DNA of 64,000 nt from Gemmatimonadota bacterium (lineage in GTDB: Bacteria; Gemmatimonadota; Gemmatimonadetes; Gemmatimonadales; Gemmatimonadaceae), in contig JADJAD010000004.1 in the NCBI GenBank assembly GCA_016704465.1, forward strand, positions 558,001 through 622,000, read 5' to 3'. A program made the position numbers and the translations under genes. Shown piece after piece: positions 63,473-64,000 of the stretch; positions within the stretch are counted from its first letter, which is position 1, and every line of letters starts with the position of its first letter. The notes under the pieces were generated by a model, which did not search any database, was not told where the DNA came from, and worked only from the letters and a program-made list of their open reading frames with translations.

Positions 63473-64000
63473 CAGAAGGCCGGCCCGATCGCCAGGTGCA
63501 ACGTCAGGCGGCTCACCAGTTGGCTCAGGAACCCCCCGGTGGCCTCCGCCTGGTCAAAGCGCCGCGGCGTGCGCAGGGTCACCAGCTCGAACGTTCCGTC
63601 GGCGTTGGTGACCTGCGTGATGACCGGGAGGCGTTCGACCACCTGCGGGCGGATCCCGAGGTCCAGGCGCACCGGCCCCGCCGGCGTGTCCACCCGTACG
63701 CCGAATCCCGGCGTGACCGTGGCGCTCGCCCCGAGCAGGTCGGAAAAGCGACGGGTGCCCACGATGGCGGCGTCGGCGAAGACCGCCCCCGACACGCCTA
63801 ACGACCGCACGAGCGGAACGCGCAGCTCGATGCTGGCCTCGGCGAGTGACGTCCCACCCAGCGGGCGCGGCAGGAACTTGCTGGCGCGCACCCCCTCGAT
63901 GTTGGGGTCGCACGCCCCGTTCGCCAGCGTGGCAACGGTACACGGATCGGACAGCGTGGTGTCGGTGAGCTGCGCGGGATCGATGGTAAGGATGCGGGGC
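63472..64000 (-). CDS. Omp85-family outer membrane protein, C-terminal part
   Basis: Only the last 175 or so codons are in the window; the start is beyond the right edge. The end has typical barrel strands: SLAEASIELRVPLVRSLGVSGAVFADAAIVG, TVTPGFGVRVDTPAGPVRLDLGIRPQ, and a final strand RLTLHLAIGPAF with the C-terminal phenylalanine signal of outer-membrane barrels. The link to tamB suggests TamA/BamA. The earlier CDPNIEG-containing loop has a Cys pair (DPCTVATLANGACD). The distal POTRA domains cannot be seen. Confidence 0.88.
   Translation of the reverse strand, partial: PRILTIDPAQLTDTTLSDPCTVATLANGACDPNIEGVRASKFLPRPLGGTSLAEASIELRVPLVRSLGVSGAVFADAAIVGTRRFSDLLGASATVTPGFGVRVDTPAGPVRLDLGIRPQVVERLPVITQVTNADGTFELVTLRTPRRFDQAEATGGFLSQLVSRLTLHLAIGPAF

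Noticed and set aside
1..64000. tRNA, rRNA, transposase, integrase, prophage genes
   Set aside because: I looked for their characteristic sequences or proteins and found none.

Overview
This 64 kb window is strongly GC-rich bacterial chromosome, densely packed with genes on both strands. I see no rRNA, tRNA, CRISPR array, transposase or phage module. The mix suggests a soil or sediment member of the Gemmatimonadota or a similar diderm phylum: many Tat- or lipoprotein-exported hydrolases and oxidoreductases, a PEP-CTERM protein, a secreted BNR-repeat protein, a GH95 fucosidase, a two-component-propeller hybrid kinase and a TamB/Omp85 pair. That placement is inference from gene content; no marker here proves it.

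Layout. 1-5.1 kb: a receiver-GAF-GGDEF regulator (cut by the window edge) overlapping a threonine dehydratase, then gyrA. 5.4-12.7 kb: a Tat-signal HisC-like aminotransferase, an operon of a DmpA-type aminopeptidase and a Tat flavoprotein oxidase, a frameshifted class III aminotransferase and an M19-like dipeptidase. 12.7-19.4 kb: a frameshifted membrane protein, an oxidoreductase coupled to a zinc-ribbon protein, then the 2-oxoacid dehydrogenase genes odhB (E2) and lpdA (E3) and a HAD phosphatase. 19.6-29 kb: a secreted six-hairpin glycosidase, an EamA permease, an HTH/nucleotidyltransferase pair resembling a toxin-antitoxin module, DsrE and MBL-fold secreted proteins, an amine oxidase and an isolated TssB-TssC sheath fusion. 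29-36.7 kb: a dienelactone-hydrolase-like lipoprotein, an aminotransferase, an MFS permease, and an LVIVD/unknown/multicopper oxidase operon. 37-47.6 kb: a carbamoyltransferase-SxtJ-DUF5989 trio, a GH95 fucosidase, a BNR-repeat protein and an amidohydrolase lipoprotein. 47.7-58 kb: a hybrid sensor kinase, a YceH-family protein, DUF4332, membrane, PEP-CTERM, VOC and NmrA-like proteins and a D-aminoacylase. 58.4-64 kb: a small membrane protein, then TamB and the C-terminal end of an Omp85 barrel protein.

Much of the window handles exported peptides, amines and glycans: peptide release (DmpA-like, M19-like, D-aminoacylase), amine and amino-acid conversion (two flavin oxidases, three aminotransferases) and glycan hydrolysis (GH95, six-hairpin glycosidase), with central 2-oxoacid dehydrogenase parts between them.

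Two window-wide features stand out. First, at least five otherwise intact genes carry one apparent frameshift each (near 10.78, 13.41, 28.85, 43.66 and 52.27 kb), and a sixth has an in-frame stop in its signal peptide (47.797 kb). This could be uncorrected indel error or real decay. Second, every TTA leucine codon I located sits in a GTTAGG context, mostly as CGTTAGG (reverse CCTAACG). The most unusual single locus is the orphan TssB-TssC fusion, which lacks the usual C-terminal part of TssC and has no other type VI secretion gene near it.
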